NCBI RefSeq assembly: GCF_015221875.1
Contig: NZ_JACYGY010000001.1
Coordinates: 5,682,501 to 5,746,500 of the forward strand
Reading direction: 5' to 3'
Length of the DNA stretch: 64,000 nucleotides
Origin: Dyadobacter subterraneus
Lineage (GTDB): Bacteria > Bacteroidota > Bacteroidia > Cytophagales > Spirosomataceae
Made by a program: the position numbers and the translations under genes. The notes beneath the pieces were generated by a model that was given only the letters and a program-made list of their open reading frames with translations, made no database searches and had not been told where the DNA came from. Position 1 is the first letter of the stretch; every line of letters starts with the position of its first letter. Below are positions 16,532-25,083 of the stretch, piece after piece.

Positions 16532-17874
16532 ATTTGAGTCTAGGGAATTTATTAAAAAACTTTAACTATCTGAGGTATTCCGCCGGTATAGCTATGCTAT
16601 TCAACGGTTTTCCTTTGATATTCTTTTTTCGCGATACATTAGGGATTGGACCTGCAAGCAGCACTTTTACGGCTGTTTTCTTTGCCGTAGCACTTCTTTT
16701 GATGGTCCCAACGAATCTTTTTCTAAGATTTTATAGTCCAAATCCGGTTCTGTTCAATCTTGGAGTAGGTTTTTTACTTTTATCAGTCTACTACTTCATT
16801 TTCTTCAATAACATGGGCATGGGGGTTACCGATATTGGTAACTATGCTTATATTTTTGCTTTTCTGCTATTATTACTAAGTATACCCAGTGATGTAAAAG
16901 ATACACTTGTACCTGTTCTTTTCATTTTTTCCCTGTTCTCAAATCTTACCCTGGTATATTCGCTGATGACGGATCCGAGTTGGACACTTGGTATGCGGGC
17001 GGCAGTAAGTTTTTCCAATGAAGGTGCGCAAGCCGGTGGAAATCCGCACATTACGGCCAGGAATGGCATTATTTGCCTGTTGACGGCGATGGTACTTGTA
17101 CCTCAATATAAAAGTATTTTTGCCAAATTATTCTTCTACTTTTCAGTATTGTTCAGCCTTGCTGTAATTGTACTTTCACTTGCTAAATCCAGCTACCTAG
17201 GTGTAGGTCTTATGCTGGGTTTATATGTTTTTTACAATTTCAGACTCACCAATATCTTCTCTGCTGTTGGCAGTTTTTTCAGCTTTAAAAATATATTGCT
17301 GATGGTGCTCGTGTTCCTCGGTATCAGTTATTTTTTAAGTCAATATGGTGGTGTGCTAGACAATCTGCTTAATTATTGGGATATATTTGAAGGCCGTATT
17401 ATGGACGTAATCTTTACATCTTTTGGTGTAAAATTATCCGATACCGCTGATATTGATGCTTCAGCTATGGGGCGGGTAAGTGGTTTTGGGACATTTTTGG
17501 ATACGCTTTATTCACGCGATGTATTTTTAGGACGTGGATACAAAAGCGGTTTTCTTGATGTGCCGATACTTGAAGCATTGGTAAACCACGGAATACTGGG
17601 ATTTCTTTTCTTTAATGGATTCAACTTTTTTCTTTTCATTTATTCCATTCAGGAAATTAAAAGAAACACTACCCCGCTTTCCACTTTTCTTGCATATTTC
17701 TTTATTTCATTGATCGTATTGTTAATTTCCGGAGGCCGGCCATATGATATTTCTTACTGGTTTCCTTATGCCGTGATGATTCGCTTCCTGGGTATCGATT
17801 ATTTTTACAAATTAGCACGAAGACCAGCCCAGGGCAGATTGACTGCTGCCGGTTCGCAACCATCTAATTATTAA
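16528..17874 (+). CDS. O-antigen polymerase/ligase-like membrane protein (Wzy/WaaL type)
   Basis: A 448-residue polytopic inner-membrane protein with about 11-12 hydrophobic segments. A longer hydrophilic loop between segments (about 285-335) contains YWDIFEGRIMD and GRVSGFGTFLDTLYSRD, then GRGYKSGFLDVPILEALVNHGILGFLFF. That last stretch, with its glycines and a His before a hydrophobic segment, resembles the Wzy_C/O-antigen ligase family. Such proteins either polymerise repeat units in the periplasm or ligate the finished glycan to its lipid anchor. Because the locus exports by ABC transporter, a ligase role is at least as likely as polymerisation. Identity within the family cannot be decided by eye. 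Confidence 0.7.
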   Translation: MNLSLGNLLKNFNYLRYSAGIAMLFNGFPLIFFFRDTLGIGPASSTFTAVFFAVALLLMVPTNLFLRFYSPNPVLFNLGVGFLLLSVYYFIFFNNMGMGVTDIGNYAYIFAFLLLLLSIPSDVKDTLVPVLFIFSLFSNLTLVYSLMTDPSWTLGMRAAVSFSNEGAQAGGNPHITARNGIICLLTAMVLVPQYKSIFAKLFFYFSVLFSLAVIVLSLAKSSYLGVGLMLGLYVFYNFRLTNIFSAVGSFFSFKNILLMVLVFLGISYFLSQYGGVLDNLLNYWDIFEGRIMDVIFTSFGVKLSDTADIDASAMGRVSGFGTFLDTLYSRDVFLGRGYKSGFLDVPILEALVNHGILGFLFFNGFNFFLFIYSIQEIKRNTTPLSTFLAYFFISLIVLLISGGRPYDISYWFPYAVMIRFLGIDYFYKLARRPAQGRLTAAGSQPSNY

Positions 17875-17911
17875 TTTTGACATTACCTTGATCTGACAAA
17901 CATTGAGGTTA

Positions 17912-18982
17912 ATGACATTGCATTTATCAATGAGAAACAGAGTAGAACAGCTCGATGGATTGAGAGGGATTTTTTCCATACTGGTCATTGCCCATCATCA
18001 CAATGCATTCAGAGAATCCATTTTTTACAACAACTTTTTTGTAATTAATTCCAGCCTTTTCGTTGATTTCTTTTTTGTACTAAGCGGATTTGTGATTGCG
18101 ATGAACTACATCGAAAGGATACAAACCGGCGAAGATTTTGCTACTTTTCTTAAAAAAAGATTTGTACGTCTTTATCCCTTACTTTTTTACACAGAGGTAA
18201 TTTTCATCATAGCCAATCTTATTGGAGATCACAGCGCATTGAAAAATATGACCGACATGAGACTGTCGTATTATTTAAAATCAGGATTAGATACACTTAC
18301 TTTTATGGGTTCCACGCCTATTCTTGGTGATTGGATGGGAATTAATTATCCTGCCTGGTCGATATCTTCCGAGATGATTTCTTATGTTGTTTTTGGTTTG
18401 GTGCTTTTGTTTGCTCCATCAAAAAAATATCTGGTTTTCCTTCTTTTAAGTATTGTCTGCATTGGATTTATCGTATCCATAAATGATTACATGCTGGTAT
18501 ACGACTACGGTTTTGTACGCGGCCTGTTATGTTTTTGCATGGGAATTTTCACTTTCGCGTTTTTAAAAGAAAAAGATTTTAAACTGACTTATCTGGAAAT
18601 ACCTTTTCTGATTTTACTTGTTGCCGCGATGTATGCAACCCATCATTATGAGTGGAATCTGACCAGACTTATTTTTCCCTTCCTATTCTCAATCGGTATT
18701 ATCATTTTTGCCAGTTCAACTGGTATAATCACCCGCGTGCTTTCCAGTGCGCCGTTTCAGTATTTGGGTAAAATCTCTTATTCGATTTATCTCAATCACG
18801 CGATCGTTCTGATTTTTATCAATATCTGTATTTTCAGGGTTTTCAAAGCTGAACCAACAGAGCCGATGATTGCATTTTCGTTAATTACTTCAATCTCTCT
18901 TACGATTGTTTATTCCCATTTTACATACGAGCTGATAGAAAAGCGATTTGGTAAATTCCTCAAATCGAAACTTGATTTATAA
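17912..18982 (+). CDS. Acyltransferase 3 family membrane protein (OafA-like)
   Basis: Integral-membrane O-acyltransferase, 356 residues from the ATG at 17912; a TTG at 17903 and an ATG at 17930 are alternatives, and GAGG lies just before 17912. The start QLDGLRGIFSILVIAHHHNAF includes the conserved Arg and catalytic-type His of the acyl_transf_3 family, and FFVLSGFVIAMNY is the next conserved block. About ten hydrophobic segments follow. Family members acetylate or succinylate sugars of O-antigen or exopolysaccharide. It is the last gene of the block, 37 bases after the polymerase/ligase-like gene, and probably decorates the same polymer. Confidence 0.88.
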   Translation: MTLHLSMRNRVEQLDGLRGIFSILVIAHHHNAFRESIFYNNFFVINSSLFVDFFFVLSGFVIAMNYIERIQTGEDFATFLKKRFVRLYPLLFYTEVIFIIANLIGDHSALKNMTDMRLSYYLKSGLDTLTFMGSTPILGDWMGINYPAWSISSEMISYVVFGLVLLFAPSKKYLVFLLLSIVCIGFIVSINDYMLVYDYGFVRGLLCFCMGIFTFAFLKEKDFKLTYLEIPFLILLVAAMYATHHYEWNLTRLIFPFLFSIGIIIFASSTGIITRVLSSAPFQYLGKISYSIYLNHAIVLIFINICIFRVFKAEPTEPMIAFSLITSISLTIVYSHFTYELIEKRFGKFLKSKLDL

Positions 18983-19004
18983 ATCCATTGACTGGATTAT
19001 TATT
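18982..19004 (+). terminator. Weak candidate terminator after the polysaccharide locus
   Basis: AATCCA (18982-18987) pairs with TGGATT (18993-18998) around a 5-base loop, just after the acyltransferase stop codon, and is followed by ATTATTTC. The stem is short and the T-tract poor, so this is a guess supported mainly by its position at the end of the co-oriented block. Confidence 0.25.
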
Positions 19005-19088
19005 TCGAAATCAGGACAAGTTCAGCTTAAATAGTAAACCATTCGGCGCTCAGATTGGTTATCATTGTGTACTATCCAATGTAAAATC

Positions 19089-19385
19089 ATGTCAGCATTT
19101 TCGGATTTAATTAACAGCAATAAACCGGTTTTGGTCGACTTTTCAGCCGAATGGTGTGGACCTTGTAAGATGATGAAACCTATTCTGGAAGAGTTAAAAG
19201 CAGATTTGGGTGACAAAGCGACGATTGTGAAAGTGGATGTCGATAAAAACCCTTCCGCTGCCAAAGCATATAAAATACAAGGGGTGCCTACACTGATTGT
19301 CTTCAAACATGGCAAAGTTATGTGGCGTCAGTCTGGCGTTGTACAGGCCAATCAGCTGCAAAGCGTGATCAGTAAATATTTATAG
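19089..19385 (+). CDS. trxA: Thioredoxin
   Basis: A 98-residue cytoplasmic disulfide reductase from the ATG at 19089; an earlier in-frame start at 19065 would only add eight residues outside the fold. The active site WCGPC lies at about 27-31, followed by KMMKPILEEL. KVDVDKNPSAAKAYKIQGVPTL holds the cis-Pro loop (VPT), and IVFKHGKV follows. All key thioredoxin residues are present. The pentapeptide-repeat gene follows 21 bases later on the same strand. Several trx paralogues are common in this phylum, so it may not be the principal thioredoxin. Confidence 0.93.
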   Translation: MSAFSDLINSNKPVLVDFSAEWCGPCKMMKPILEELKADLGDKATIVKVDVDKNPSAAKAYKIQGVPTLIVFKHGKVMWRQSGVVQANQLQSVISKYL

Positions 19386-19406
19386 TAATCCTATTTTTCG
19401 AGTTTA

Positions 19407-19970
19407 ATGTTTAATAAAAGAAACGTCGAGTCAATCAGTAATATCGATTTCACAGTTCAGGATCTTCCGCTGCAAAGTTTTGAACAGTATGAATTTACGA
19501 ATTGTATTTTTTCCAATATTTCGGGTACTGATTTTACCGACTGTTCTTTTATTAACTGTAACATGAGCAATGCAGTGATTACAAACTGCAAAATGTTCGA
19601 CGTAGAATTTGTCGATTGCAAGCTGATTGGTGTTAACTTTTCAGATACGAAGGACTTTGGTTTTTCCGCTCGTTTTGAAAAATGCCTTTTGGATTATACC
19701 AATTTTGACAATAAAAAGCTGAACAAGAGTGCCTTCGTAAATTGTAAAATTAACGGTGCCGATTTCACACAAGCCGACCTTTCCAAATCCAAATTCTCGA
19801 ATTGCGACTTGTTAGGTGCTGTTTTTTCCTATACCAATCTCAGCGGTGTAGATTTTACCACAAGTCAGAATTTTACGATTGACCCGGCTATAAATAATGT
19901 AAAAAAGGCGAAATTTCTTTCTTCTGATTTGGCAGGTCTTTTGACTAAATTTGACATTATAATCAAATGA
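19407..19970 (+). CDS. Pentapeptide-repeat protein
   Basis: A 187-residue protein almost wholly made of degenerate A(D/N)LXX-type pentapeptide repeats (about residues 25-165), for example GTDFTDCSFINCNMSNAVITN, split here as successive five-residue coils, and later GADFTQADLSKSKFSNCDLL. Such repeats fold into a right-handed square beta-helix. It resembles Qnr/MfpA-like proteins in size and in having an interrupted helix, but many family members have no known role, and no DNA-mimic acidic surface can be judged by eye. It probably shares a transcript with the thioredoxin gene upstream. No signal peptide is seen, so it should be cytoplasmic. Confidence 0.85.
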   Translation: MFNKRNVESISNIDFTVQDLPLQSFEQYEFTNCIFSNISGTDFTDCSFINCNMSNAVITNCKMFDVEFVDCKLIGVNFSDTKDFGFSARFEKCLLDYTNFDNKKLNKSAFVNCKINGADFTQADLSKSKFSNCDLLGAVFSYTNLSGVDFTTSQNFTIDPAINNVKKAKFLSSDLAGLLTKFDIIIK

Positions 19971-20021
19971 CGATTATCTAAATTCGTCATCATCCTAAAC
20001 CTTAAAAATCTCCTTTAACTT

Positions 20022-21131
20022 ATGTCTTCTTACCAGATATTTGCAGAGAAAGTTTATACCGGTAATGCTGTTCTGACCGGTCAGCTTATTTCTGTTGAAA
20101 ATGGTGTTATTTCTTCCATAACCTCTTCCGGATTTGTAGAAGGAGCGCTCAATGTTCAAAATATTTGTGCCGGTCTTTTTGATGCGCATATTAATGGCGG
20201 AGAACGTTTTCATTTTACTGAAAAAGCGGATGAAGAAACCATCGACGACATTTATCAGGCCAGTAAAGCACTAGGAACAGCCTACGTTTTGCCTACACTT
20301 ATCACTTCCTCTCTTGAAAATATTCTGAAAGGAATTGAAGCGACGAAAAAGTATATCCGGAATAATCCAAGATCTGGTGTTCTGGGAATGCACCTGGAAG
20401 GTCCTTTTTTAAATCCGGTGAAGCGTGGAGCTCATCTTACAGAATATGTGAGAAAACCTTCTGATACTGAATTGGAAGCCATTATCAGTCATGGAAAAGA
20501 TGTGATTAAGCTGATAACAATAGCGCCGGAAATGTTTACACCGGAACAAATTGATATGTTTTTGGCATCCGGAATTACCGTTTCTGCGGGACATTCCAAT
20601 GCGACATATCAGGAAGCGAGCCAGGCATTTGATCAGGGGATAAAACTGGTAACACATTTATATAATGCCATGTCGGCATTTGGCCATCGCCAGCCTGGGT
20701 TGGTCGGTGCTACTTTTGACAATAATACAGTTTATGCCCCGATCATTATCGATGGTGTTCATTGTGATTATGCCGCGGCTAGAATTGCATACAAGGCAAA
20801 GAAAGATAAATTATTTCTTATCTCGGATGCACTTTTTGTAGGGGAAAAAGTAACGGAATTTAAATGGGGAGAATTTGACGCCTATCTGCAAAATGGTCAG
20901 TATAATAACTCCGAAGGAAATCTTGCAGGTGCTACTATTTCGCTGGCTGATGCTGTGCGGAATGCGGTACGTGAAGTGGGAATTCCTTTGCAGGAAGCTA
21001 TTGAAATGGCTACAATTCGTCCTGCAATCGCGGTTGGATTAGATGATAAAATCGGAAGTGTGGCGGTAGGTTATCCTGCGGTTTTTACTTCTTTTGATGA
21101 TTTGTTAGAAAAATTTGAGGTCATAAATTGA
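20022..21131 (+). CDS. nagA: N-acetylglucosamine-6-phosphate deacetylase
   Basis: Cytoplasmic amidohydrolase that removes acetate from GlcNAc-6-phosphate, feeding amino-sugar catabolism and wall recycling. The 369 residues match the family (E. coli NagA is 382). Visible motifs are AGLFDAHINGG, HLEGPF (metal-ligand Glu), SAGHSNA and THLYNAM (two metal-ligand His), DGVHCDY (substrate His) and ISDALF, whose Asp is the catalytic base. Near the C-terminus IEMATIRPAIAVGLDDKIGSVAVGYPA is the usual amidohydrolase closing strand. No nagB or transporter gene is adjacent. Confidence 0.93.
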   Translation: MSSYQIFAEKVYTGNAVLTGQLISVENGVISSITSSGFVEGALNVQNICAGLFDAHINGGERFHFTEKADEETIDDIYQASKALGTAYVLPTLITSSLENILKGIEATKKYIRNNPRSGVLGMHLEGPFLNPVKRGAHLTEYVRKPSDTELEAIISHGKDVIKLITIAPEMFTPEQIDMFLASGITVSAGHSNATYQEASQAFDQGIKLVTHLYNAMSAFGHRQPGLVGATFDNNTVYAPIIIDGVHCDYAAARIAYKAKKDKLFLISDALFVGEKVTEFKWGEFDAYLQNGQYNNSEGNLAGATISLADAVRNAVREVGIPLQEAIEMATIRPAIAVGLDDKIGSVAVGYPAVFTSFDDLLEKFEVIN

Positions 21132-21134
21132 ATT

Positions 21135-21224
21135 TTTTAACCGCTCCGGCGGCCCGGCGCAATAGACGCAATGGGTTTCGCAATTGACGCGAAGAGATTC
21201 AGCATTTATTTATTGCGGTTAAAA
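21135..21224. repeat. Compact palindromic intergenic element with CGCAA motifs (copy 1)
   Basis: TTTTAACCGC (21135-21144) pairs perfectly with GCGGTTAAAA (21215-21224). Between the arms is a 70-base core with repeated CGCAAT/GACGC motifs, such as GCGCAATAGACGCAAT and TTTCGCAATTGACGCG. It fills the gap between the convergent nagA and radical SAM genes and ends exactly before the latter's stop codon. It could act as a bidirectional terminator or be a small mobile palindrome. A second, related-looking element lies at 53376-53483. Confidence 0.55.
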
Positions 21225-23447
21225 TTACACTACCAACAACCCACCGCTTTTCAATTCTTCCCAGACTTTTGACCGCATAAAAATTTCGAATTCACCTAAG
21301 CCTTGTGATTCAAAATTGTTTTTCAACTTATCTAACGGATAGGGTTCGTGTTTGCCAATAAGTAATTCGGGCATTATTTCGCTTAACCATTCCCCGACGG
21401 GAACGCTGGTTTCCAATGCCCATTCCTGCTTTTTGTTGTAAAAAACCAGCTCGGCTATTTCTACAATATATTTTCCTTTTTTCTCTTCAAAAACAGAAAT
21501 TGAGGGCAAACTTCCCATCCAGACAACCATGGCATTGGTGCGCGGAATTGCATCAGGAAACTGGCTTATACTCTTTTCAATATATTTTGGCGAAATGGAT
21601 GGAGACGGAATCTTAAAATTAAACCATTTTTGCAATGGAAAATCGAAACATACGCCGTGCATATAATTGAAAAGAGATTTCCTCAAACCTTCTCCAAATA
21701 AATCATGATTTGCACCTGAGGGATCATCATGTTCCAAATCATTATTGGCAAATCCTCCAATTTCAGGCCCAATCCGCATCACATCAAATTCTTCCGGATG
21801 AAGTCCGACAGGGCTATGCGCTGTCATGGCAAAACGATGCCAAAAACCTGACTGGACAATTCCCAAATGAAATAACTGACGCACCATTTCCAGCGAATCA
21901 ATAGTTTCCTGTGCGGTTTGCGTAGGGAAACCATACATCAGATAAGCATGAACCATAATGCCGGCTTGTGTAAAAGCATCCGCTACTCTGGCAACCTGAG
22001 CGACGGTTACTCCTTTTTTCATCCGTTCCAAAAGTCGATCCGATGCAACTTCCAACCCACCTGAAATAGCGATACATCCGGAAGCTTTCAGTAACAGACA
22101 AAGATCGTGGGTAAAGTTTTTTTCAAAACGGATATTCGTCCACCAAACAACGGTTAATTTCCGGCGGATAATTTCCAAAGCAAGATCCCGCAATAAAGCG
22201 GGCGGAGCTGCTTCATCAACAAAATGAAATCCATTTTGTTGAGTTTGTTCAATAATTTCCTCAATTCGGTCGCACAAAAGTGCAGCCGTCATTGGCTCAT
22301 ATCTTTTGATATAATCCAGCGAAATATCACAGAATGAGCATTTTCCCCAATAACAGCCATGTGCCAAAGTCAGCTTGTTCCAGCGGCCATCGCTCCATAA
22401 CCTATGCATTGGATTGACGATTTCAATAACCGACAAATAATCGTGTAAAGGCAAATCGCTGTAATCCGGTGTTCCGGTGTCACGTTGTGGCACATCACGT
22501 TCCTGGGCGCCGTTATAGTAAATTACTTTGCCGTCTGTCCGGGCATAAACACGTTTTAGTTTTTCTCTTTCACGATTTCCGTCCAGATATTCCAGTAAAG
22601 ATAAAAGTGGTGCTTCACCATCATCCAGACAAACAAAATCAATATAATTAAAAACGCGTGGTTCTTTCAAAGAGCGCAATTCTGTATTGGCAAAACCGCC
22701 TCCCATGACCACAGAAATCTCCGGATAGTGATTTTTTATATATTGTCCGCACTTCATTCCGCCATAAAGATTGCCGGGAAACGGAACTGTAATACAAACA
22801 ATATCGGGCTGGTAACTTTGAATTTTTTCTTCCAGTAAATTTACAAGCAGATTTGTCAGCAAAGTATTTGGCATTTCCAGCGCCTCACACATTTCGTCAA
22901 AATGTGAAGCTGAACGCCCAAGACGTTCCGCATACCGGCTAAAACCAAAATGCGGATCCACAGCTTCCTGGATCAAATCGCCAAGATCTTCAAGATATAA
23001 AGTAGCTAAATGTCTGGCTTTATCATGAATTCCCATGGTCCCGAAAGCCCAATCCATATCTTCCAATTGCTGAAATCTACCAGCTTCGGGTAAATAACTC
23101 CGATCACAAATACTGTGAGCAAGGGTTGGATTTCTATTTTTAAGAAAACGAATTACAGGATCAATCGTATTGATGTATTCGTCTCTGAGTGAATATATCC
23201 GGAAACAGTTATCAGATAATTCCGTGTCAGAATCTTCCAGCAAAGTGAATAACCGGCGCAGTCCTTTTGAAGAAAAAAGTGCCAGAATGACCTCAATTCC
23301 TAAATCTGCCTGATGTGATTCCCTCCCCAGTGTATTCAGAAACCCTTTCAGGTAAGCTGTTGCCGGGTATGGAGTGTTCAGCTGGGTAAATGGCGGGGTT
23401 ATAAATAAGGTTTTCTTTTTCAAAGCACTGCGTATCTCAATTTTCAC
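21225..23447 (-). CDS. B12-binding-domain radical SAM protein with CX4CX2C cluster motif
   Basis: About 740 residues from a GTG at 23447. The frame stays open to a GTG at 23498, and a TTG at 23423 is also possible; none has a good ribosome-binding site. A -7-like box at 23452-23459 favours one of the two shorter forms. An opening KKTLFITPPFTQLNTPYPAT is followed by a B12-binding-like domain (ITVPFPGNLYGG, VMGGGFANTELRSL). The radical SAM core begins LAHGCYWGKCSFCDISLDYIK. The three cysteines are spaced CX4CX2C rather than CX3CX2C, confirmed at nucleotide level. A later GGLEVASDRLL and a MYGFPTQT element fit the SAM barrel. The substrate is unknown. It is convergent with nagA. Confidence 0.8.
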   Translation of the reverse strand: MKIEIRSALKKKTLFITPPFTQLNTPYPATAYLKGFLNTLGRESHQADLGIEVILALFSSKGLRRLFTLLEDSDTELSDNCFRIYSLRDEYINTIDPVIRFLKNRNPTLAHSICDRSYLPEAGRFQQLEDMDWAFGTMGIHDKARHLATLYLEDLGDLIQEAVDPHFGFSRYAERLGRSASHFDEMCEALEMPNTLLTNLLVNLLEEKIQSYQPDIVCITVPFPGNLYGGMKCGQYIKNHYPEISVVMGGGFANTELRSLKEPRVFNYIDFVCLDDGEAPLLSLLEYLDGNREREKLKRVYARTDGKVIYYNGAQERDVPQRDTGTPDYSDLPLHDYLSVIEIVNPMHRLWSDGRWNKLTLAHGCYWGKCSFCDISLDYIKRYEPMTAALLCDRIEEIIEQTQQNGFHFVDEAAPPALLRDLALEIIRRKLTVVWWTNIRFEKNFTHDLCLLLKASGCIAISGGLEVASDRLLERMKKGVTVAQVARVADAFTQAGIMVHAYLMYGFPTQTAQETIDSLEMVRQLFHLGIVQSGFWHRFAMTAHSPVGLHPEEFDVMRIGPEIGGFANNDLEHDDPSGANHDLFGEGLRKSLFNYMHGVCFDFPLQKWFNFKIPSPSISPKYIEKSISQFPDAIPRTNAMVVWMGSLPSISVFEEKKGKYIVEIAELVFYNKKQEWALETSVPVGEWLSEIMPELLIGKHEPYPLDKLKNNFESQGLGEFEIFMRSKVWEELKSGGLLVV

Positions 23448-23451
23448 AATA

Positions 23452-23459
23452 CAAAGGTA
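23452..23459 (-). promoter_or_regulatory. Candidate -7 box before the radical SAM gene
   Basis: The complement of CAAAGGTA reads TACCTTTG, a perfect TAnnTTTG box. Only four bases separate it from a GTG start (23447), so a transcript from here would be leaderless or would use the TTG at 23423. No clear -33 TTG lies at the right distance, which weakens the call. Confidence 0.35.
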
Positions 23460-23610
23460 CGGGAAGTTTTGGATGGATTTAAGTGAAAAAATCAGCACTT
23501 AGTTTTTAAATAATGCATTCTTCACATTATCATAACATTCATTTATAGCCTACTATTAAACTTAGAAAGTACTATTGCAGCTGTAATATCTTACTAAATA
23601 CAAGTTGACC

Positions 23611-25014
23611 ATGTCGTTTTCTTCAAGAAATAATCTTCTTTTTCTGTTCATATCTCTGGGACTGGCCATTATACCAGCTATTGGTTTTGCTCAGGAAAAT
23701 AAATCCTACCCCGCTTCCAAATTCCCTGACCGGATAATTCTTGGATGGAAAGCTGATGCGGCTCATTCCCAGGCTGTAAACTGGCGAACGGATTCCACAA
23801 TAACCAAGGCGATCGCAATGATTCATGAGGCTGACCCAGCTCCTGACTTTCAATCCAATGCAAAAAGTGTTGATGCAAAAACAATCGCCATCATACTTGA
23901 CGGAAAACAGGTTAAATATCATGAAGTAGATTTCACAGGACTGAAACCGGCAACTCAATATATGTACCGCGTTGGCGATGGAAAATACTGGAGTGAATGG
24001 TTTCATTTTACAACCGCTTCTGAAAAAAATGATCTGGTATCTTTTCTTTATTTCGGAGATGCACAAAATGATATCAGATCTTTATGGTCGCGCGCTATTC
24101 GCGGAGCTTATTCAACTCTGCCCAAAGCTGATTTCATGATTCATGCAGGTGACTTGATCAATAGTTCAAATGCGGATTATCAATGGGGCGAATGGTTTGA
24201 AGCGGGTGGTTGGGTAAATGGTATGATACCGAGTTTGGCGACACCTGGGAACCATGAATATTATACGGATAAGGCAAAGAAACCACACGTTTCTATGCAC
24301 TGGAGACCTCAGTTTGCTTTACCTGAAAATGGCCCGGAAGGTTTGACTGAAACAGCTTATTATTTTGACTATCAGGGTATAAGATTTATTTCCTTAAATT
24401 CTCAGGAAGCAATTCTGGATTCTACAATTTTGGACAAACAGGCTGCCTGGTTTGAAAAAGTTGCTGTCGGGCATGGTATGCGCTGGACAATTGTGATGCA
24501 TCATCATCCAATTTATTCTACTAAAAACGGTCGCGACAATGATGAATGGAGAGCAAAAATGGAGCCGCTTTATAAAAAATATAAGGTGGATCTGGTGTTA
24601 CAGGGGCATGATCATACATATGGCCGTGGTATAAATATGCCATTGGGACAAAGCAGAAAAAAACCTGACGGGCCAATCTACGTGGTTTCCGTAAGTGGGC
24701 CAAAAATGTATGACATTGGTCTGCAAAACTGGATGGACCGTGCCGCTTCGAATACCCAGTTATATCAGGTTATCACGGTAAATGATGGCTTACTTTCATT
24801 TAAAGCATTTACAGTCAGTGGTGATTTGTATGATTCGTTCAATCTTGAAAAAGATAAAAAAGGACAAAATACGCTGGTAGAATTGTCAACAACTTTAAAA
24901 ATGCAGGAGCGGCTCGAATTGCCAGAAAATTTGAAGAAAAGTTTTAAGGCCGAGCAATTAGAAGAATATAATAAAAGATTTAAGGAATATAAGGCGAGGA
25001 AAAATTTGAAATAG
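23611..25014 (+). CDS. Purple-acid-phosphatase-like metallophosphoesterase, secreted
   Basis: A 467-residue exported enzyme from the ATG at 23611 (TTG at 23605 is less likely). The signal peptide is about 1-27 (ending GFAQ). A fibronectin-like N-terminal domain (about 35-135, with LKPATQYMYRVGDG) precedes the dinuclear-metal phosphoesterase domain: YFGDAQND, HAGDLINSS, PGNHEYY, VMHHHPIYS and QGHDHTYGRG, the last with the usual GHxH ligand pair. Family members release phosphate from organic phosphoesters. The C-terminal 50 residues are charged and helical. A strong terminator follows at once. Confidence 0.9.
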   Translation: MSFSSRNNLLFLFISLGLAIIPAIGFAQENKSYPASKFPDRIILGWKADAAHSQAVNWRTDSTITKAIAMIHEADPAPDFQSNAKSVDAKTIAIILDGKQVKYHEVDFTGLKPATQYMYRVGDGKYWSEWFHFTTASEKNDLVSFLYFGDAQNDIRSLWSRAIRGAYSTLPKADFMIHAGDLINSSNADYQWGEWFEAGGWVNGMIPSLATPGNHEYYTDKAKKPHVSMHWRPQFALPENGPEGLTETAYYFDYQGIRFISLNSQEAILDSTILDKQAAWFEKVAVGHGMRWTIVMHHHPIYSTKNGRDNDEWRAKMEPLYKKYKVDLVLQGHDHTYGRGINMPLGQSRKKPDGPIYVVSVSGPKMYDIGLQNWMDRAASNTQLYQVITVNDGLLSFKAFTVSGDLYDSFNLEKDKKGQNTLVELSTTLKMQERLELPENLKKSFKAEQLEEYNKRFKEYKARKNLK

Positions 25015-25032
25015 ATTTAATATGTTTCATTG

Positions 25033-25078
25033 ACAAAGGACACTTTAAGAAATGCCTTAAAGTGTCCTTTGTTATTTT
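25033..25078. terminator. Bidirectional terminator between convergent genes
   Basis: ACAAAGGACACTTTAAG (25033-25049) pairs over 17 bases without mismatch with its complement at 25056-25072 around a 6-base loop, followed by TATTTTTA. On the other strand the hairpin is followed by AATGAAAC without a good T-tract, so it should mainly stop the phosphatase transcript, but it lies between two convergent genes. Confidence 0.85.
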
Positions 25079-25083
25079 TAATC

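Noticed and set aside
19965..19990. Hairpin ATGACGA / TCGTCAT after the pentapeptide-repeat gene
   Set aside because: A 7-base stem with 10-base loop overlaps the stop codon and has no T-tract, so it is not called a terminator.
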